From: Trichosphaerium sp. ATCC 40318
Lineage: Eukaryota > Discosea > Flabellinia > Trichosidae
DNA: 64,000 nucleotides
Reading direction: 5' to 3'
NCBI GenBank assembly: GCA_038496445.1
Contig: JALMLS010000005.1
Span: forward strand, 62,001-126,000
Shown here: positions 48,810-61,530 of the stretch, in pieces
Position numbering within the stretch: position 1 is the stretch's first letter
How the letters are laid out: the number at the start of each line of letters is the position of its first letter
Made by a program: the position numbers and the translations under genes
Notes under the pieces: generated by a model
Database searches by the model: none
What the model was told of the DNA's origin: nothing
What the model saw: only the letters and a program-made list of their open reading frames with translations

Positions 48810-50245
48810 ATGGCAGAAGAGCCACCAGCACTAGTTGCAGTGGATGACGATGATATCCCAGAGCTTGTACCAACTGAAGAGAAGAGCGTGGTTAAATCTA
48901 GTCGTAAAGTCCCTATTACGTTATTAACAGGATTTTTGGGCGCTGGAAAGGTAATATATAGTTAGTTGGTAAGATTCAGAGCTAACTTCAGTACAAGACA
49001 ACGCTGCTCAATTACATACTTACAAAAAATCACCACAAGCGTATAGCAATCGTACAAAATGAGTTTGGTGACCGTACGTATTTAAAAGGCAAAAAATAAA
49101 CATAAACTTACAAATGCGCCTTCAGAGATTGGCCTCGAAGAAGCTATGCTTAAAGGAGGTGTCAAAAAGCATGATGAAGAGAAAAATATTGAGTGGCTTG
49201 AATTCGACAATGGTACCTCTTTAATCGGCGTAATAAATACTAATTACATATAGGATGTATTTGTTGCTCAGTTAGGTACAGTGAGAAGAAGAATTTAAAC
49301 GTTTTTGAAAAATACTTAACGTCGCTTAGAGATGAAGTAACTATGGCTATGGAAGGTCTAGTAGCAGCAAATCCAGAACTAGAATATATTTTTATCGAAA
49401 CAACAGGCATGGCAGACCCAGGTAAGCATTAAAACGTGTTTAGAAACAAAATCTCGATTTCATTGAATTATTCTCCAGGGACACTTGTACGAGCCTTCTG
49501 GGTTGATGCAGAGCTTCAATCAAATCTATATTTGGATGCTATTGTTACTGTTGTTGATGCAAAGTTCTTCCTAACGCAGTTAACCCTTGAATCATCTCAA
49601 CATGAAAAAATAAATGAGGCTGAACGTCAAGTCGCTTTTGCAGATGTTATCCTTATAAACAAGGTTGATTTGGTAGATGATGATCAACTGACATCTCTGA
49701 AAGCTCGTTTGGATATTATCAATGTATTTGCACCACGTCATCAGACTATTCGTGGCAAAATGGACATAGCAAAACTTTTAGACATTAAAGCGTTTGACCC
49801 AAAACGAGTGATTCCAGCGCCTCCAAAACACCATGATCATAAACACAGTAAAGAACACCACCACGATCACAAACATAGTAAAGAACACCACCATGATCAT
49901 GGCCATGAGAAAGAACAACCTAGTAATCGTGTAGGTACATGTGTTGTTGAGTTTAAAGAACAAGTAACTTTAGAGTTTATGAACCGTTTCCTCGGTCACC
50001 TCTTATGGGAAGTCAAAACACACGAAGTATACAGACTAAAGGGAGTTGTACATATCAAAGGAGAGAATCAGAAGTATAACTGTCAAGGTGTTAATGATAT
50101 TTTTGAAATTGAAGAGTCAGGAGTAATGTGGGGTAAAGATGAAGAACGTAAGACTGCCCTTGTGTTCATTGGCAGACGATTGGATGTTGATGGTCTAATG
50201 GCGTACTTTAAAAAAGCATACAAAGAGTACAACAAAGAAAAATAA
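48810..50245 (+). CDS. ZNG1: Zinc chaperone GTPase, COG0523/CobW family (ZNG1/CBWD-like)
   Basis: ZNG1 proteins use GTP to deliver zinc to clients such as methionine aminopeptidase 1. The start at 48810 ([15 protein letters not shown]) leads to [10 protein letters not shown], the client-binding motif position. Walker A is [12 protein letters not shown] split by an intron before TTLLNYI. The metal site CxCC occurs as [10 protein letters not shown] across the intron at about 49213-49253. Next come [20 protein letters not shown] and [12 protein letters not shown], the NKxD guanine motif. Between the GTPase and the C-terminal CobW_C domain sits a His-rich linker made of two or three copies of [10 protein letters not shown], a likely zinc buffer. 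The terminal domain has GVHIKG-type and [20 protein letters not shown] blocks. The usual Cys of the CPELVP motif is Ile here. The stop is at 50243-50245. Confidence 0.88.
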
Positions 50246-50464
50246 AATTATCTGAACCCATAAAATGAGCAATTTTCTTGGCGTTTTGAACGCACAAATA
50301 GTGTTCCTTACTTTTGATTGACTTCGTATGGATGTCTCAAATAAATCGCCTAACGTTTATTTAAACATACTATTATTTAATTTCGAGATAATGACTGAGA
50401 GCAGGCTCAAAGATTCTTTGATTATATTTATTTAAGTCTAACGAAAAACATTGTTGCAAATCAA

Positions 50465-50775
50465 TCACGTTTCTTTTTTGTATTCATACTCGCTAGAACT
50501 TTGCTGGCGTTTTGTGGGTATGAGCATATTGTCTTCAGTGTTTGAATCATCGCCAAAGCTCAACATGGCGTTTTCAACTGCATTAGTGTTTGACTAGTTT
50601 TTATGCATGTTAGTCGGAGTAGAGGCATTTAGTACGCACGTATATTCCATGTTTGAGAATAGTTTTTTTTATTTCAACTGTTTCTTCTATTACTAGTAGA
50701 TGGTTATAATCGCAATAAACACTGTTTTTAGTTCATACTGTCGTATTCTTGTTCGAGAGGAAGTGATGCGCCCAT
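50465..50775 (-). CDS. Small acidic protein with N-myristoylation-like start
   Basis: Three exons too short for ordinary ORF detection join with matching phases. MGASLPLEQEYD starts at 50775. A 44-nt intron (donor GTATGA) follows, then IEETVEIKKTILKHGIY. A 46-nt intron (donor GTGCGT, acceptor CTAG) leads to SNTNAVENAMLSFGDDSN and TEDNMLIPTKRQQSSSEYEY, with a stop at 50465-50467. The product is 72 residues, acidic and Ser/Asn-rich, with Gly2 and Ser5-6 giving a plausible myristoylation signal. The small size and membrane-tethering start recall trafficking accessory subunits, but I cannot name it. The rest of 50246-50947 shows nothing. Confidence 0.5.
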
Positions 50776-50947
50776 GGTAGATTGATTATAAATTGTTACT
50801 TTAAGCAAGAATTTGAGTGATTGTTCGAACTAAGCCATTTAATAACTGATCACAAAAATACAGGTTAAACTATATCTGGTCTTGGGGTAGTATGTTGCAC
50901 GTGGGCGAGAGTAAGCGACCAAATAGCTTTATTTGTTTGAAACGTTG

Positions 50948-51794
50948 CTACAAAGTACAAGTCCGTTCTTTAAGATCGCAAGTGAATTCTACCTTTACAG
51001 CGGAGTATAGACCTTCCTCGTTTTCGAATTCAGCTGTTCCCTTTAGCATACAACCTAAAGACATATCGTTAAAAGGTTCAACTTAATATACAAATGAACC
51101 AACCTTTACTTCCGCCTTTGATTCCGTCACATTTTTTATCTACCTTCTAAAAATAATTTGTTATTCTAGTGTTGTACTCATGTGTTTCCATACACAACAG
51201 CCGCTTGTGTCTGATGCTTCTTCAAGAGCTTCGTTTAAATCCATTTTAATAAATTTTGTCTCTCCAGGATGGAGAAAAATGAACTCATCACATCTACGCA
51301 TTTTATTAGCACAGGTACAACTTTTTTTCTTCAACAAAAGTTTTAAACCGTGTACCCCATTCCAGGCCACTCACAAGTTGGATCGTCCAACACAGGACCA
51401 TTAGCCCATTGACAGAAAATTGATAAACAACCTATTACAATAAATATGATTGTCAATGGTACTTGCGTGAAAGAAAATGATTTCCAGTTGGAGAAAGTAG
51501 GCCTTAAGTTCGAAACTACTTTAAAAAATCTTGTTGTACCATATCCTTTCGTTGTGAGCGTTAAATGTCCACCTGCAATGTTTCTTTGTGCATAATTTTT
51601 TATTTGCGCTTGTAAAATCGCTCCTTCGAACGACATACTCAAAAACTGTACGTCGCAAGGACCACTAAACAATTGTGAGTCGCTTGTACAAGTAATAAGC
51701 TTGCTCAAGTAAATACATGCCCTCTACAGTCATTTTCCCACCCAGTACAGTAGACAGTTATAACAAACAATACTAACACAAGAAACGGCTTCAT
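50948..51794 (-). CDS. Secreted cysteine-rich protein
   Basis: The start at 51794 gives a signal peptide (MKPFLVLVLFVITVYCTGWE). The main exon encodes ITCTSDSQLFSGPCDVQFLS, FEGAILQAQIKNYAQRNIAG and HLTLTTKGYGTTRFFKVV, a beta-rich layout. Later exons add CQWANGPVLDDPTCEWPGMG and then CTCANKMRRCDEFIF. A GTATGG donor gives a phase-0 intron of 47 nt leading to KVDKKCDGIKGGSKVEPF. The chain ends KVEFTCDLKERTCTL, with a stop at 50948-50950. About 18 cysteines are present. The first half faintly resembles an ML/NPC2-like lipid-binding sandwich, but no motif settles it. The junction near 51710 between the signal-peptide exon and the main exon is uncertain. Confidence 0.5.
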
Positions 51795-51947
51795 TGTACA
51801 AGATATGACACTTCTGAAGAAAAAGCTAGTTGCAAAGTCAAGATGAGTCACTGACTTATGCATACAACTTTTGTACACGTTTACCACTCATACCCTTATG
51901 AAGTTAGTAGGCGCCCCATTATTGCTATATCAGCCAATACCGTTAAA

Positions 51948-52983
51948 TCAATGCTTGATTTCCGTAGTACGTCCGTCATTCATTTCTCTGGGTCTTTTGT
52001 TAGCGACAGTCTGAAATGGTATTGGAGGTGCCACAGAATCTACAACCTGGTTAACGTATCAAAAGAGAGCGTAGTAATGTAGACGTACAATCCATAAGAT
52101 ATGTAATATCACTACTTTGAACACTCGGATATTTGTCAGTTAATCCCAACAATCCTAGCAGTGGCTAGTAGTATTCTCCAGCTAGATTGCATTAATATCT
52201 TTGACAATAACACCCGCTTTGTGAGCATACCTTGAATAACAAAGGAGGTGCAGTTTCCTCCGAACACAGACTTGTTTTTCGACATGATTACTAGTCATCA
52301 AGATCACGTGCCTATCAGAACTACACTCAGAAGTACTTATTTTGTATTGACCACAAAATCATTCAGTTTTTCGGTGCCAATTCTTCATTGTGTTGTTATT
52401 ATAGTGTGAGTACAATGCAAAGTAGTATCGGCTGTGCCTTGACTAATACTCCAACAGTTACAAACTGATCTTCACTTCCAGAAGCAATCGTAAATAAGTG
52501 AAGGTACCTACAGCCAGCATTAGAAATGTGAAAGCATGCTGTTATGTATGTATGATTTATCTTCCATCAATCCTATAAATGTCTCATAGTGCTGGCACAC
52601 TGCAGACAATATCCAAGGAAAGTCACTTGATAGTATTGGTCCTACTTTATCAAGTTTGGTTCTATTTTGTAAGATAGTGTCTTTCTGTTCCTAAATAGTA
52701 ATCAAATAACGCCAGGTACCACGGTATTGTAAAGCTGTCGAAGTAAATGCACTAAAAAAGAGTCCTGAAATGACGTTTTTCCACCTTCCTCTTTTAGTAA
52801 GATCAGAATCAATCAGCCAACTTTTTGGACTCTTTTTTTTCTCAGCTCCTAAATATTTGTTCTACATGCGTTTGGTGTATGTTTTATCGTTTGCTCATAT
52901 AATACAAAGCAGTTTTATTGCCATCCTATTATCACTGCATGCTGTATGTAAAAAAACTGATCTTTGTTTTCTTTATTAGACAT
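51948..52983 (-). CDS. Unrecognised multi-exon protein
   Basis: Several minus-strand blocks read as coding: MSNKENKDQFFY from ATG 52983; DSFLVHLLRQLYNT joining in phase 0 to EQKDTILQNRTKLDKVGPIL; SSDFPWILSAVCQHYETFIG then LMEDKSYIHNSM; FVTVGVLVKAQPIL; and a tail PPIPFQTVANKRPREMNDGR with a stop near 51948. The central part looks helical. I could not fix every splice junction and do not recognise the family. It sits between the secreted cysteine-rich gene and the VIT/vWA gene, all on the same strand, and starts only about 24 bp from the latter's stop codon. Confidence 0.4.
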
Positions 52984-53006
52984 GGGCAAGTTCTACATTT
53001 GCAATA

Positions 53007-56000
53007 CTAAATACTGACGGTACACACGTGAAAAGTTTGCTTGCTAAAAGAATCAAGTTAGTTTAAACAAAACATTAACCACATACAATAACGTACTCTT
53101 CATGTAACCTCATAGTTGTGCAAACTTCGCTTTCATTTCCTGGAGAACCTAAAACAAAGTGAGCACGAAGGCTTATGAAATCCAAACAACGTTTTACAAA
53201 AAAAACTAACCAAAATTTGTGAATATCTTAACAAACACTGTTGTTCCAGTGAAGAGTTTCCTTGACGAAAAAAGTTTAACAGATACATCGTATGTCCCTT
53301 GTTTTGCACTACGCAGAACATATTCAACAGGCCCTAGAATATGTATGTTAGAAGTGCTTCACAAACAGAAGGGTACCATATCCACTTGTAAAATCACGTG
53401 ATACTAAACCTCCATTTTTAGTTCTATCATTAAAACTATAACACTCTTGTCCATTTGGCTCACTGTATACAGTTTAGTAGTTTACATGGAGAGTAATTTA
53501 ACACTTACGTTACATGTAGTTCTACATTAGTAGCATCAGTATCCCATTGAAGGACAACTCTAAGGTCAATAGGCACAGGTGCAATTAAGTTCTTGTCTAT
53601 TCGAACCTACATAAATTATCAGCGTTTCTATGTATACATTGTTTTTCGTACATTCAGTTTATGAACCAAGTCATATTCATTCAAATACATGTATACTTTA
53701 TTAACATCCATGAGTGCAACCACTTCAACTTGAGCAAACCTTTTAAAGTTAGTTCGTAAAACTTGAATTCTTGTACGTACCTGACATCCCATTCTTTAGT
53801 TAGAATTGTATTATACATATTCATAGCATCGTTATACAAACTCATTGCTTCTCTTACTTTCTAACAAAGTACTCAACAATATGGATAGTTAAAAAAAAAT
53901 ACCTCTGATTCAACCACAATTTTGTCATTGTTCTCTTTTCTTTGCTTGCTCATTATACTATTTGCTTTTTGTACTAAAACTTGTGCAATATTATAGTAGC
54001 TTTGAGGCTCTTCCTAAAGATAAAGTTAGAGTTTGAAACCACAATAAATCCTTTGTAAACACGTGCAGGTCTAATTTTCAATATTTTTCTATAAACTCCT
54101 TCAGCTTTTTCGATGTTGCCAAGTGACTCATACTTAAAAGCAAGGATACGTAGGTATTGTGGGTTATTAGTATCAATCTAGTATTGATTATTAAGAAGAA
54201 CAGTTAAAAATTAACACAATCAAACCTCAGCAAGATTAGATAAGATTCTTTGACCAAGTCCTGTATTCTTTTGAAAGAACGCACGTGCAGCATCAAAGAA
54301 GTACTGGGGAATAGAAAAAGCGTCTTTTTTAGCCTTCATATACTCTGTATAATCGGTGCCTGTGATTTGATAGCTGGTACTTAGAGGTTTCCATTGCTAC
54401 GTTAAAACATGAATAAACCGGCAGAGTGCAAACTCAAACATACACTGAACTTGACTTTGTCATGTTTTCCTTGAACCATAAATCGGGTTTCAATGCTTTG
54501 ATCTATGAACTGTCCTTCATCCAAATTATCCAAAATTGATTCTTGAACTGAAAGCTCTCCAGATATAGCCTAACAAACAAAACTTAAATTTAAAGTCAAG
54601 CCCAAAAAAGAAAGAAGTTTGACTTACAAACGACATTGATTTTAGTTTTTGGAGCTTGTCAGCAAGTATATCAAGTTCCTTATCTTGTTCTTCCATCATT
54701 AAAACATTCGAACTAACTGCCTGATCTTCATTGCCAAGACAGTATATCTGTCGCGAATAACAATCAAGATTAACCTCAGGTTTCTTCTTTTTCTCTTCAG
54801 GTTTACGAGCTTCAACAGACCAAGGTGTTACTACTTGTTCTTTCTTAACCTTACTCTCATCCAATTTTCGAAGCCTGCCTGTACGTCGAGCAGCAACAAC
54901 TCCAATTTTCCTGCTAGCTCGTTCTGCCTGAGACGTAAGGACCGGGGTTTCTTTTAAGAGTTCTCTAGCCTTTTCAGAAAAAATACCAAGAGCAACCTTT
55001 GTTTCAGGTTCCATCACTATTTCCGGTTGTTCTACTTCTTGTTTCAGAATTAAGAACGTCATTTAATACAAAAATAAAGTTGTACCTTGTTGCAATGTAG
55101 AAATATCTAAGAAATCATTTGTAGCACCATTACCTCCGAAATCACTAAAAAACGCTCCCTCTTCTCCATAAGAGTCTTCAGCATACTCCTGAAACAAATC
55201 CCCTTGTCCAATGTAAGCCTCATCATAGCACTCCTCAGCGTATTCCTCAGAATAACCTTGAATGTTTTTATATTCTTCTTCTGGCGCAATGCTACTAAAC
55301 AAACTCACTACTTTTTCTGGACTATTTGCTTTCTTATCCTCAAATCCAATCTTTTGCGCTGACTCAGTTATTGGCTCCTAAATGCATGAGCCGGAGTGAG
55401 AATGAGTTAACAAAGAGTCAAACAAGACGTACATCTGAATCAGATGCAGACTCGCCAATTAAACCATTACTACCCCAACTACCTCCATCGGAACTACTGT
55501 CATCATCACCAAAAAGACCTCCAAAATCGCTATCAGAACTACTTGAACTGCTTTGCTCTTCTTCTTCTACAGGAGCTGCTGCAGCAGCAGCCATACTGAT
55601 ACTTGACCGTCTCCTACGGTTCCTACCATAGTGTTAGCATTTAAAGTAAGCAATGTACGCACAGCTTATGTGCAAGGTCACCAAAAAGATCAAAGCCTAA
55701 GCCATCCTCATGTTCTTTACCGTTTTTCGAAGCAAATAGATCTTCTTCTGAACTGGAAGAAAAAAGACTTGAGCTCACTCTTTTTGTGACAGGCTTTGTT
55801 TCTACAGGCTCACCCCAATCATCATCATCGTCTGATCCTCCGAAAAGACCACCGCCACCAAATTCTTCATCAGAACATTCTTCTTTGTCCTCTTCTGGAT
55901 CAGGCTCAGCAGCGTAAGCAGGCTCATCAAATAACCCGCCTCCCGTGTTTTCATCGGAACTGTCGCTGTCGCCACCAAACAAGCCTCCGCCCATACCGCT

Positions 56001-59000
56001 ATCAGAACTGCTTGGACTCTCTTCTTCGCGCTCTATAGGTGCAGGTGCTGATGCTGCAGCACCCCAAGAAGTATTAGACTTCCCTTTGTTACTGAGAGCA
56101 GTGTTTGAGCTAAATAACCCAGCACTATCACCAAACAATCCGCCACCTCCTAAATCTTCAGAACTACTACCAAAAAGGCCATATCCCATATCTTCGTCAC
56201 TCTCAGTTTCACTTTCTTCTTGAGCAGCGGCTGCTTTAGAGTTATTGTTATTACTGGTAGATGATGGTTTTGGATCTGGAGGTGCCCAGTATTCACTATC
56301 ATCGCTCATATAAGATACCGTAGTTCCTGAGGAAGATACAATAGTACGTGGTAGATGTTTTTCTTTATCTATAGGATAACTACCAATTGGGTTACCTGTG
56401 TTAATGATCCTCACAGATTCATTTTTTTGTTGGGTTGATGAAGGTGTTGTACTAGTTTTTGTTCTGAATTTTTGCCTTTTCTTTTTTGGTAGTGGTGCAT
56501 AAATAGGATCATTTATAATTACTGAGGGAGCGTATGTTGGCTCTTCCGGGATAATATTGTAATTATCTTGAGTTTCTTGAGGTTGTTCTATAATCTCCAT
56601 GACGAACTCTGTATCTTCTTTATCTTCGACAAGCGCCTCAATTTTGTACATAGGTTCTTGGAACTCTTCAAGTTCTACGCTCTAAGTAGGTTGTATTAAT
56701 ACAAAAATTTGGCGGCAGTAACTTATATGAATACGCACTTCTTTCATACCGGCATACCATGCCTTTCTTGTTTCCCATAAATCAAGTACGTAGCATAATC
56801 TTTCATTTTCTTTGTCTGTTTGTTCCTTTTTTTTTCTATCTTTTATCTCTCTCCATTTTGTTCGTATATCATACAATGCCTCGGGTGGCTCAATATCATC
56901 TAGACCATATATATTAATATACAAGAACATAAAATAAGTTTACAGCCTTACGCTTTATATACTGATCAAGGCTATCCAACACAACGATGCTTGTATTTTT
57001 TGTAACAAAATTAAATTCCCGTCCAATCTATTGAATTGTTAAATAGAACTCTTTAAGTTACTCTATACGTTACCTTTGATATCTTTTGATCATTTTCCTT
57101 TACCTCAGGGAATAGTGTTAATTCAGAGACACACTGTTGAGCCCAAAATCGAGAAGCCAAGCCTCAAAGAAAAAAATAAGAAAATAACAACTATAAGATT
57201 GCATTATCGTCTACCAGATATCGCAAGGCTTCCGGCTGTTACATGTAACGTCAAAGGTATGGTATGTGTTATTTTTGTTCCGTAACCAAAGAACTAAAAA
57301 CAAAATTAAACGGCCTTAAAAACAACAAAGCAAAGACATAGAGTTACTTACCAACCTAACATTCTGAGCGGGAGTATCAGGTGTAAAACCAACTAGTTTA
57401 CCAGCAAACTTGAAATCCTCAGAATCAAGAGCAGTAGGAACACCTACATATGTTTAGCCATAAACATAGAGGTGTCAGTGACATACTTGGGAAAACTTCA
57501 GTCACGTGATCACCATACTGCGCATGTATGAATCCAAACCTTGGTTTACCAAGTTGTGAAACTAAGTCTTCATACTTTGTAGAATTTTCTAGCATGTAAA
57601 AGGAACCTCCACTCTTTCTTGCTAGAATAGGTTGTTAACCGTCACAAACACAGGTAAAGTATTACTACTACCTAAAATCTTTAATAGATTCGTGTCCATT
57701 GCATCTGTTTTAGCAGCAAACGCATACACAGGGCAGTTGAAACTAACAATAAAATAAGCTAAATACTCTACCGTGCTAGTACCTCTTAGGCATATCTTCA
57801 CCAATAGTACTCATTCCATCAGTGAATAGTAAATAAAATGAATGTTCCTTCCTTGTATTTAATGAACTCAAATCTGTACCACCATCGTAGTCAAGCTTAA
57901 AACATATTAAGCCAAAAACAGTAGAAGAATAACTGTAAGTACATTTTCCAAAAAGTTTGCTACTTTAACATGTTGTCCATCTCTTATATTGAATACCCTT
58001 CCACTCGCACATACATCTCTGAACACGTATACTACAAGTTTAAAGTTCTTGAATCTAGTGCAAAGTGCTTTTATAACACGCAAATCAAGCTTGTGAGACT
58101 CCGTATTAGCTCGGGATCTTGAGGCATCCCAAAAAATTCCAATACTTTTTACATCAACAGCTTGATTTGATTTTTGTTGAGGGACCTTTACAGCCACAGC
58201 AAAGAAGCTCTCCTATATTTTTTATAAGTACCCAAATCCAATAATCAAAACAAGAAAGAGTAGTACAGTATCTGCATGCTTCTCTACAACCAGATTTTGT
58301 GTAAAAGATAGGATGGTTAATTGTACTCCTTTAGATATTTTCACGTTTTCTTGGCGTTGGTTGTATTTGTATTGTTGTTTCTATGGCGCGGTCATCAACT
58401 ATGTATTCGTAATAGATAAACTAGTACTGAACTTACGTTTGCTTTTCCTTCACCAGAAACAGCGCTCAACGACATTAACTTATTGGTGGAAAAGTCATCT
58501 TATTGGGCACGTGTAAGTAAAAAACCTCACCTATTATAACCTCTTCGTACCTGTAATTTTAGGTACACCATTTTGTACATTGGTCAATATCTATATTAAG
58601 TCTGAGCCTGTGTTAGTGCCTGTAGTAACGTACAGTCAAGTGGTATAAATCAAGATTTTGTGTCACTTTCATAGGTAATGAAAAAGTGCCTAAAGAATTC
58701 TGTATTGCTAACTCCTCAGTGTACGAAACGCGTATAGTTCGTGTCTTATTCTTGGGCAATGGGAAAATACGTGTTTTGAATACATTACCAACTGTTGAGA
58801 GTAAGAATTTGATCACGAAAATAGGTGCAATTTTGAGCACTGGAAAAACCCTGGTACACTTTCTTATGTGTAGTTTGGAGGGTTCAGTGCTCCATTTGTA
58901 CGTACCAACATGCTCTGCTACAGATATAGAGTGCTTTTCAACCACTTTACGAGCTTCTGTTTCAAATGCCACTCTTGCTTTTTCTTTATCAACTACAACG

Positions 59001-59381
59001 CCCTCAACCAGACTTCCATTTATATCTACGGCGTATCCGCAAATTGTAGCGTTTGTTGGTAACGGAAATATTAACTACGGTCTGCATAAGCGCCTGGTAA
59101 GAAAACTACGCATTGCAACCACAGCCAACGGCATTTAACATAAAATTGATTGTAAACAAACAACAACGTACTTCGCCTTCTGTTTCTCTTCCCGTGTTGT
59201 TCATGAACACCATTGTAATGGTTGTTTTAGCCAGAAACCCATCGCATTCCTAAAATAACGCTCAATGTACGTTAATGAAACTAACGGTTAATATACGCAC
59301 TACACCAACAATAAGGTGCTGTAGACGACAAAACTGATTTGACGCCTTCACTTTAAGCTTAAACTGCCGTGTGTCGCTCAT
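53007..59381 (-). CDS. VIT-vWA protein with LFG-repeat linker, TPR-like region and DUF2135
   Basis: From ATG 59381 ([17 protein letters not shown]) a VIT domain follows: [40 protein letters not shown] and [20 protein letters not shown]. The vWA domain has [14 protein letters not shown], a MIDAS DxSxS, then [11 protein letters not shown] and [14 protein letters not shown] long acidic Ser/Gly-rich linker (54.7-56.6 kb) contains at least six GGGLFG-type motifs. Charged coiled stretches follow, then TPR-like helices ([37 protein letters not shown]). The C terminus is a DUF2135/YfaP-like domain: [47 protein letters not shown]. The stop is at 53007-53009. VIT-vWA-DUF2135 architectures occur in bacteria and protists; their function is unknown, probably adhesion or scaffolding. 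It could in principle be two genes split in the linker, but frames continue throughout. Confidence 0.72.
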
Positions 59382-59811
59382 GTCGATGTCACGTTGGTAT
59401 ATACGCCAAGATGGCAACGTACAATACCAGCAAAATACAACGAAGAGAAAAAAATTGGTTGTTTTCAAATAAACAAATGTCAAATCTCGTACTAAATTCG
59501 CAATAATGGCACTCTCGTATTTGGACTATTTTACACAATAGCCACACTAAACCGTTTCACTAGGGGCACACGTGTCATAGACAACTGTAAAAAAGAAGTT
59601 ACTGCTTTCTGTACTCGGTGAATATCCTTTAACTCCAGCGGTACAAAATGTACCGGATTTTGTTTTTCATATTTTCTCCTGTTGAGAACAAATTTTCAAA
59701 ACCTTTACGGAGCGAATCTAACTAGAATAACTGAACGAAAATGCGACAAGCAGATACAAACAAAGTTACCAAGGTAAAAACTTTAGTTTATTTTTGGTGA
59801 ACAACAAGTTT
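59382..59811. other. Intergenic region upstream of the VIT/vWA gene
   Basis: About 430 bp between the VIT/vWA start and the stop of the aspartic protease gene, both on the minus strand. No exon is supported. A CACGTG lies at about 59570. It probably contains the VIT/vWA promoter. Confidence 0.4.
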
Positions 59812-61530
59812 TTAATTTGTAGGGTGTACAGCAGGAGCAAAACCGACCTACAACGAAGTAAGAATAAACATAGAAAATTAAATTATTTTAACGAACCTGT
59901 TTGTTACCAAAGTCAAAGACAGTGTAGTATTTTCTGATGAAAACATCACCCAAGATGAAAAGACTCTTGATTGGTGGAGGGAATTTTGTGCCGAGGAAAC
60001 CGCTTACGCACTCACTTTGTCCCAAAGCGTTAATCTTTAAGAAATAAATCAGTACAACGAGAGGAGGGCGTATGGGAGTGAAACAAACGTTACCTTAAGG
60101 ACGTAGTCTTGTGGAGTCAAAGTAAATGTTTTACCATTGATGACAACATCGACGTTTGGTAGAGTATCAGTAACATTGCAGCTAGCAAATACAGCTTCAC
60201 CTACGCCTGGTACAATGATAGCACCCAATTTTTGATTGAGAGGGTTAATCAAAGACTCAGGTCCAGCAATAAGAGATGTACCAGTATCAGCGATAGCAGA
60301 GCAAGGCTAATAAAATCTTTAGCTGAAAAGATTGTGACCAAAAGATAAAAAACTTACGCTTCCAGAACACCAGTTCAAGCTAGTACCACCGAGTTTAAAG
60401 TCTTGGACACCAAACTCCCAGTATGTATCACTTGTCAACTTGGTAAATTCGATTGTACCAGAGTATCTAGCGCTATCTGCTTCTCCAAAATCTAGCTCAC
60501 CGCCACCAGCTGTACCTGGCTTGTTCGAGAGGTAGAAACTAATGACAAGTCGGTTAGTAATCACAACGCCACGTGGATGATTTAGTACCCGAAAAGATTA
60601 TTTTGGATAAGTTTTTGAGACATAATATTGTAGAAAACAGGTGTGGTATGATCAACAGAGATTGTTTCGAAAGCCAAACCGAGCAAACCATCAAATTCAG
60701 CAACCTAACCCAAAAGTTCAGTAAACTTTTCCACCTACTGCCAAAAAAGGCGTACATCAAAACCAAGACTGCTCTCGGCGGTAGCTTCTCCAAATTGTTG
60801 TTTCATGATGTTCAAATCTCCAATGGTAACAGTATCCTATAGATAAACTTAATAAAGCGGTTTTTTCATGAGATTACGACTTGGCGTACTTGGCTAACAA
60901 AACCAGAGGCTGCGCCGCTACCGTAGGTGATATTCCACAAAGTGCCGTTAGCAACATAGGTGGAAGATTTGGTAGAGTAGTAGCGGTTGTGGAGATCACA
61001 TGCCCAATCTGAGAAAGGACACTTTTCAGAAGGTACCTGAAAGAAGATTAATAAAGGCGGAGAAAAAGTTTCAGCGCTTGCCCACAAGTTGCTGGAACCA
61101 GTGTCGAAAACAACTTTGAATGGTTGTGCAGGTGTTCCAATAGAGATAGGACCAAAAAATTGAGCATCTTCGTAGTTAGTGAGACCAACCTATTTCGTTT
61201 CTTAGCTTTTTGCTAACAAGGAGAACAAAACCAGAATTTTTTGCTATCAACCGCAGAAAAAAAAAATAACCGTTTGAGCGCACGTGATTTAATTTTGGTT
61301 TGGAAAATCATGTATCCTTTTCAAAAAAGTACCTTGTGACCAGCGTCAGCCGCCATTTTCTCCAGACTATCAAGGGCTACATCAGGATAGTATCCGCGGT
61401 ACTTATGAAGTAGTTTATGGGCGATAAGGTGCGTTTTGAGTGGGTTTACAACAGGTGTTGATTTTTGGAGCTGGATCTTAAAACCTACTACAACTAGTAC
61501 AGCTACGAGTAATAAAGCGAGAAGACGCAT
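59812..61530 (-). CDS. Cathepsin D-like aspartic protease
   Basis: This is a pepsin-family lysosomal protease. The start at 61530 gives a signal peptide ([17 protein letters not shown]). A propeptide of about 45 residues follows, then the mature fold: [20 protein letters not shown], the first active-site motif [12 protein letters not shown], and [20 protein letters not shown] as the flap region. The second motif is [12 protein letters not shown]. The chain ends [20 protein letters not shown] then VGFAPA, the family's C-terminal signature, with a stop at 59812-59814. Both catalytic aspartates are present and the chain is about 380 residues, normal for the family. Introns lie near 61330, 61200, 61040, 60880, 60555, 60310, 60095, 59900 and 59775. 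Confidence 0.92.

Noticed and set aside
50948-51794. Firm ML/NPC2-domain assignment for the secreted cysteine-rich protein
   Set aside because: Beta pattern and cysteines are only vaguely similar and the second half does not fit, so the name was not used.
52770-52979. 69-codon plus-strand hydrophobic frame
   Set aside because: It is antisense to exons and introns of the minus-strand unrecognised gene at 51.9-53.0 kb.
55326-56223. Plus-strand frames of 80-101 codons rich in Ser, Pro and His
   Set aside because: They are antisense shadows of the LFG/acidic linker of the VIT/vWA gene.
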